Positions 58,989 through 64,000 of a stretch of 64,000 nucleotides of DNA are shown piece by piece. The first letter of the stretch is position 1, and each line of letters starts with the position of its first letter. The stretch is from Parascedosporium putredinis. Taxonomy: Eukaryota > Ascomycota > Sordariomycetes > Microascales > Microascaceae. The stretch is taken from NCBI GenBank assembly GCA_949357655.1, contig CASHTG010000002.1, forward strand, positions 1,240,001 to 1,304,000. The letters are read 5' to 3'. Both the position numbers and the translations under genes were made by a program. The notes beneath the pieces are model-generated. The model worked only from the letters and a program-made list of their open reading frames with translations. It was not told the origin of the DNA and ran no database searches.

Positions 58989-59248
58989 TTCATTTTCTTC
59001 TCCCTTGATTTTCTAGTCTTGTAGGTATATAAAAAGGATTTATAGAGACCCCATTGCGCGCAGTCACTAAATATCATGCGCTATTTTAAAATTTTGCATC
59101 GTTTTGATTTGGCTCTTTTGTACAATAATGACTCGCTACATACTGACTACAGTACCAAGACTTTCGCGATTCCGAGCAATCTATCCGCCTTGCGTGGGCC
59201 CAGGAAATCTTCTAGCGAGGGTCTATGGGTGCTGCTTAAATTGCCCGC
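58989..59248. terminator. Shared 3' region of convergent SAM50 and MFS genes
   Basis: 260 bp between facing stop codons. AT-rich (TATATAAAAAGG-like segment near 59025), suitable for both 3' ends; no discrete poly(A) signal can be proven. Confidence 0.4.
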
Positions 59249-61032
59249 TCAATCATCGTCCTCCTCTCCTCGCCTTTGGAAAGTCATGGTCCAAGCCAAG
59301 GCGCCAAGGGCAACAAAAACTAGGTACAGCCACCATACCGCACCTACCATATCGTTCTTTAAGCCCCAACCGAAAACAACACCTCCTACGGCTGGCCCTA
59401 CGGCCCTTGCAAGACTAGATACCATATTTCCGGCCCCATGCACAGTACCGAGGACGGAGCGGCTCGGAGATGCCTCAGTAAGGAGGATCACTGTACTAGG
59501 AATGGCCATCGTGCGAGCCATGATCTGGCCACAGATGATAATACCGAGGCCTAGCCACCTGAAAAAGCTCTCCTGGTTTATGAGCGAGAGGTACGGCGCA
59601 AAGGCGTAGACCGTAGGGAAGATGACGAGGCTCAGCTTGAGTATCCCAAGCGTGCCGATACGCTCCTGGAGGCGGGGATAGATGAATAGCTGTAATAGAA
59701 TACCCCCAATACCGAATGCAGATAGCCAGAACCCGATGGTAGAAGATCGCAGGCCAAGGCCACCGCTAAACAGGAAGATAGACGGTGAAGCATTATCGGC
59801 GTGTGGTGTAGAGAGGTATACTGGGAAAATGTGCATGAAAGCGGAGTTATGGAGCGGGAGAAGACCGAAGGCTATCATCGCGGAGAGGACCTTGCCTGTC
59901 CATATTTTGCGGAAAGGGATATCCCGCTGCGGTGTTGATTTCTCGCGGAGGACTGGTGCGGCGAGATTCTCTTGACTACTCGCCTCTGCAGAGGTAACCG
60001 GAGAGGTGGGCGAAGAGGGAGAGGTGGTATTGAAAGACTCGTCGTCATAGACAGGCATGTATTCAGCGTGGTTGCGTGCATCCACGAGGTTTCGAAAAAG
60101 GCGGACAATAAACGCGCCAATTCGGAGACCAATATCTGACTTGTGTTCCGCGCCCGGAAGAGTCTCCTTGAGCCACAGCCAGGAAACAAGCAACGCAGTT
60201 CCCAGCATTGCGGCATTCATCAAGCCCGGCAGCGCATAAGGGTAAGCGAGTGCCCACGCGACGCCACCACGGTTCTTCCCCAGGTTCAAAAATCCGTTGG
60301 GGCCAAAGGCCCACGGTAGGTTCTCGACAGGGTCAGCGAGAAGCCCGCCAAGCGCTAGGCTGAGCACCATGCCAGAATTGAAGACAAGAGGCAGCAGGAG
60401 GAACGCCTTAGTTTGGAACTTTCGCTCCTCGACCACTTCAGCCGTCATCGTGCGCATAATACTCACGTTTCCATTAGCCAAGCCGGCTAGCGTTCTCCAG
60501 AAGAAGAGCGCACCAAGACTGCGAGAAAGGCCGAACGCCGCGTTTGAGATGACGGAGACGAGCAGGCCAAAAATGATGGACTGCCGTCGGCCGTACCGGT
60601 CTGATATATATCCCCAGGCGAGACTGACGGCAAACTGGGCAAGGGGAAAGAAGCGACGAGGAGTCCAGAGTATTCAGATATAGACGCCGAGTCAGACCCC
60701 GCGTCGTTGCGAGACGGAGACGCATTGTGAGGGAGCACGGATCGTACAAGATAGAATATGTAAGGAAGGAGGCACACGTTAGATAATGGCTCGCTAAGCC
60801 GGCAAAGAGCGAGGAGAAAGAGCTGGTCTTTGTTCGGGAGATCCATCCATCCAATCTTGGGCTTCTTCTCTGGGGGCCGCTGACCCTGCAGGGCGTTTTC
60901 CGTTCGACCTTGGCTGCCCGTCAGGGACCCTGCAATGACGATGCTCGTTAGGCCACAATTTCCCCAAAAGCCAATAGAAAAAACAAAAACCAAACTCAAC
61001 GTACGCCCTAATAGCCTCTCGTGATCTGTCAT
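59249..61032 (-). CDS. MFS transporter, ZIFL / YCR023C-like
   Basis: Exons are 61032-61005 and 60929-59249; 569 aa. A short first exon (MTDHERLLG) is joined by a 75-nt intron with GTACGT donor. After a basic segment (PPEKKPKIGWMDLPNKDQ) comes helix 1 with the family-type LALCRLSEPLSNVCLLPYI. Helix 2 and loop A follow: SEYSGLLVASFPL, then SLAWGYISDRYGRRQSIIFG after repair (canonical DRYGRR). Further motifs are ALFFWRTLAGLANGNVSIMR and ALGGLLADPVENLPWAFGPN, a long cytosolic loop (SPSSPTSPVTSAEASSQENL), and the second bundle ending WWLYLVFVALGALAWTMTF with an acidic tail GEEDDD. The family includes plant zinc-induced facilitators and uncharacterised yeast YCR023C. One break lies at the G run 60638-60640 (one base missing), inside helix 2 just before the DRYGRR loop. 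The substrate is unknown. Confidence 0.87.
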
Positions 61033-63107
61033 CTTGGTGAAAGAAAGACTAGGATGTGATTGGTATTCTTGGTATCAGCCCACTCGAAAAATCAGGCTCG
61101 GTCCTTGGCCAGCCCTCAAGAGGAAAGGCGGTTCAATCGTTCGCACGTCAAAGCTCAGTCATCGTCGTGCAAGGTCGGTTTGCATTTCGACGTCGTTGCG
61201 TCTCCTTTGTTGACTTCCGCGGCTTCCAAGATACAGAAATCAAAAGCTAGAGGAGAAAAGTGTGTCCCGCGATGAGGGGAAGGGCTCATGATGGTTTTAA
61301 ACCCAGCCAGCTAGCAAGGGTGCCTTCGCTACGATCTGGCCGTAATCTATTTGGCGAAAGAATCAGAAGCACCAGTCTACCCACTGGGTCCATGGACTAA
61401 AGCCATGCGGACCTCCTGGTCCTGGGCTACCGATATTGAATCATTCTCCATCCTATCTTCCTGGGCCGGGTCCTCGGGGTTTACGCATTAACCAACCAGC
61501 ACTCGGAGAGTGCGAGTCGACATATGAAATCACTGGACTTGTCGCAGAGAAAGGCGAAGAGACGTATCGGAGTATAATCCGAATTCCCTCCTGGTGCTGG
61601 GTTAATATGCCCCCGATTTATCAGTGACTTTATCCAAAGGCAAATAAATGAGTGGACCCGGCGGACGAAGAATGCCAGCTCGATCCAACCGCTGACTGAC
61701 CCACGCTGCTACGTTAGCTGTGCCTACTCCGACAGCTTAGCCTCAGAAAAGAACATTGAAAAATATAAAGAATCAAAAGCTTGAAAACCGCTGTGTCGCA
61801 GCTTCAAAATCGGAGGGTTGATCAGCTTCTCTCCCTCGGAGGTTAAACACTTGTCTTGCTGGGTCATATTTGGTGAATTCTTGTAATTTTCACTTGAAAT
61901 ATGGCAGGGCTATACCGTGAGAGCCCTTGAGAGCCCTTGTGCTCAATAATATTTTCTCACCATTGGATGGGCTCATCCATAGATAGTTCTAGGAACTTTT
62001 CTGAACCTGAACGAACGAGAGGGCCCTGAGACCACGAACCTCTTGGCATTTGATGAAAATGGGGTGGACAGCTCGGAGGCTTGATGGCAGGTCGTTTCTC
62101 CACCTTCCCCACGAAGCAGGATGGGGTGGGCGGGGTAGTACTAATAATCCCTGACAGCGGGCCAGCACTGGCCAACATCATCGCATTGTGGCTTGAATCT
62201 CTCTCAGGTCCAATCCCCGCTCCCTTGCGCTCTTTGCCTCCAATGCTATTCTCTCAGTTCTTCCTGGGCCAATGTGGCCTCCAATCCGGGCATGATATGG
62301 ATATGCCAAATATACTGGGCTAAAGGCGATAGAGGATAGACCGGCAATAGCACTGGTGGTGTCAGGTACAGGTTTGGCGGACTCGCTGCTTCCATTGCCC
62401 CAGCCGACGGGCGTTTTAATTGGATCCCATTCTGCGCTGTGAATGGTGTCGGTCGGTAGTTGGTTCATGCGCCCTGGTCCGATTGTTCTAGCCTTTTTTC
62501 TCCCTTGGCTGGCCCTTCGTTCTTTCCTTTCCACTTTCGCGGGGGAGGGGCTCGAATGAGACTGCGACCTGTGATTCGTTTTTTTCGCACCTGAAGGGCT
62601 GATAAGACTTACTCCAATAAACTCAAGAATCCTAGGAGAAGGGCAGCTTTGCTTGGCAGGCCAAGCACCTCTTCACCTGCTTGGACCAATCGTCTCCAAG
62701 CACCGATTTGGACGAGGGCGTGGGGGAACCAAGAAACCAAGACTGTCAAGCAACTACCCCAGCACCAGATTTTCAAATCTTTAGCTGATAGAAATTGCGC
62801 ATCGTTGCCAGCCCCATCCAACGCCATAATAATCGGCCGTTTCCGTTGCCTTGTGTTTGAACCCAGCCTTGGATCAACCTCGTCATGCTCCTCGTCGGCC
62901 TGGATCGCACTCGAACGGCGAACTTTGTGTATAGATGATTGATCCCCTCCTCCGTGGCTCCCTAGGTCTCGCTCTCAGTCAAGTTGACAATCGACCACCA
63001 AGTTCACTTCGCGTAGGAAATACTATATGGGCCTGTTATCGGATGGCGAGTCGTTTTCAAACACGTCGCTGATACTGTCCCAACGATTTCAACGCTGAAC
63101 GGCCAGC
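61033..63107. other. Intergenic region of 2.1 kb between divergent transporter genes
   Basis: Both flanking MFS genes point away, so this is their joint promoter region. A short direct repeat (gagagccctt twice at 61919-61938) is visible. No gene recognised. Confidence 0.5.
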
Positions 63108-64000
63108 ATGCAGGCGGTTGAAAGGCTTCGGAGTCTATTGGGGCCTCCTGAGAGAGGGTACATCCCAGTTGACTCCGGTCGAATATCTGCCCCTCGTGGC
63201 GCTGCGCGAACTCCCAGGACGGCCAGGGCGGTAATCCGACTTTACTGGTTATGTCTGTTTTTCGGCCTAGGAACTTCAGTTTGGGGGTCTGTTGCTTTCC
63301 CCCTCTATCAATCCAGCATGGCCTGAGAAGTGTATTTGTTCTCGTACTGATGCGTAAATTACATTTAGTTACAACATTGGCGTCCTCTCCTCTATCCTCG
63401 TACATCCTGGCTGGACAGCGTTGCAAGGGAGGCTCACCCCACAGCGCAAAGGAGTAATCACAGGCATCTATTATCTAGGAACATGGTTTAGTTATGTCTT
63501 TATATCACGCCCTTTGAGCGACTCCTATGGTCGACGTCGGGCAGCCATGTCTGGAACCGCCATACTCTGTGCTGGTGCTCTCTTGCAGGCCAGCTGCTCT
63601 GGACCAACCCCTTTTACAATGATGGTGGCCGGAAGGGCCATTTGTGGGATTGGGGTTGCCATCGTTTCTACGTCAGTGCCGCTTTATCAAAGGTAGGTCT
63701 CACATCGTGGCTTTTCTGTCACCCAACGCATAGCAGCACTTCTCCGTTAAGCTAACCTGGCACGTAGCGAGATCTCTCCAGCAAGGGAGCGTGGTAAATT
63801 TGTAACCATGAACCATATTGGCTTCATAGTCGGCTTAGCGATGGGTCTTTGGTAAGAATCCGGCGTGCGCCCATAACGTTCCTGTTATCACACGCTAACA
63901 AATGCCATTTGCAGGGTGGGATACTTTATGACTTTTTGGACAGGCGAGACGGGCGACTATTATGGCTGGAGGATTTCTCTCCTTCTTCAGCTGATCCCAG
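63108..64000 (+). CDS. Sugar-porter-type MFS transporter, N-terminal part (runs off the window)
   Basis: Proposed exons are 63108-63286, 63369-63692, 63768-63851 and 63915-64000 (continuing). The N-terminus is polar (LLGPPERGYIPVDSGRI), then helix 1 (VIRLYWLCLFFGLGTSVWG) joined to YNIGVLSSILVHPGW. Sugar-porter features follow: GVITGIYYLGTWFSYVFISR, loop A RPLSDSYGRRRAAM, AGRAICGIGVAIVSTSVPLY and the ISPARERGKFVTMNH segment equivalent to the family's E-x3-RG motif. The last residues seen are WRISLLLQLIP. The first intron uses a GTCTGT donor, which is unusual; phases agree at every junction. No frame break is needed in the part visible. The substrate cannot be predicted. Confidence 0.8.

Overview
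The window is nuclear DNA of a filamentous ascomycete (Pezizomycotina, most likely a sordariomycete). The signs are many short spliceosomal introns (about 50-150 nt, GTAAGT/GTACGT donors, TAG/CAG acceptors), nuclear genes for respiratory complex I, a Goodbye-NACHT-TPR NLR, a PTH11-type seven-helix receptor, a DUF1996 secreted protein and a secreted tyrosinase. No bacterial operon, CRISPR, rRNA or intact transposon is visible. Species cannot be named from the sequence alone.

Layout: 3-293 is the 3' end of an unrecognised gene. 1159-2064 and 2605-3296 are two colinear complex I genes (NDUFS8/TYKY and mitochondrial acyl carrier protein). 4732-6689 (-) is a two-finger CCCH protein. About 7.7 kb without a recognisable gene follows. 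14408-18842 (-) is a roughly 1428-residue NLR. 20789-22811 holds two unrecognised small genes, and 24198-24278 is an intron-containing tRNA-Glu(CTC). 24775-26163 (-) is a PTH11-like membrane protein. After a 5.3 kb gap come a secreted tyrosinase (31507-33238) and a convergent secreted DUF1996 protein (34652-36149, -). A second 7.6 kb gap precedes a TMEM135-like membrane protein (43733-45674), a BTB protein (46520-49118, -), an MFS transporter (50562-52496, -), the ER ubiquitin-conjugating enzyme UBC6 (55656-56615, -) divergent from SAM50 (57348-58988), a ZIFL-like MFS transporter (59249-61032, -) and the 5' part of a sugar transporter (63108 to the end).

Two patterns cut across the window. 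First, 11 of the conserved genes carry 25 frame breaks, each at a mononucleotide run (22 of 25 in C/G runs). Each is repaired by changing the run by one base (or by two in the opposite direction). This is best read as homopolymer-length error in the assembly, so naive ORF calls are wrong for most genes here; the gene models below bridge these breaks. Second, the octamer CACGTGAT occurs only three times in the window. Each copy lies in the same orientation 257-283 bp before the start codon of one of the three nuclear genes for mitochondrial proteins (NDUFS8, ACP, SAM50), which suggests a shared E-box regulon.

Functionally the window is mixed housekeeping (respiration, outer-membrane beta-barrel assembly, ER-associated degradation, transport) and environment-facing genes (NLR, PTH11-like receptor, secreted tyrosinase and DUF1996 protein). 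I see no biosynthetic cluster. Predictions were made by eye; splice sites and repaired frames are inferences unless stated.
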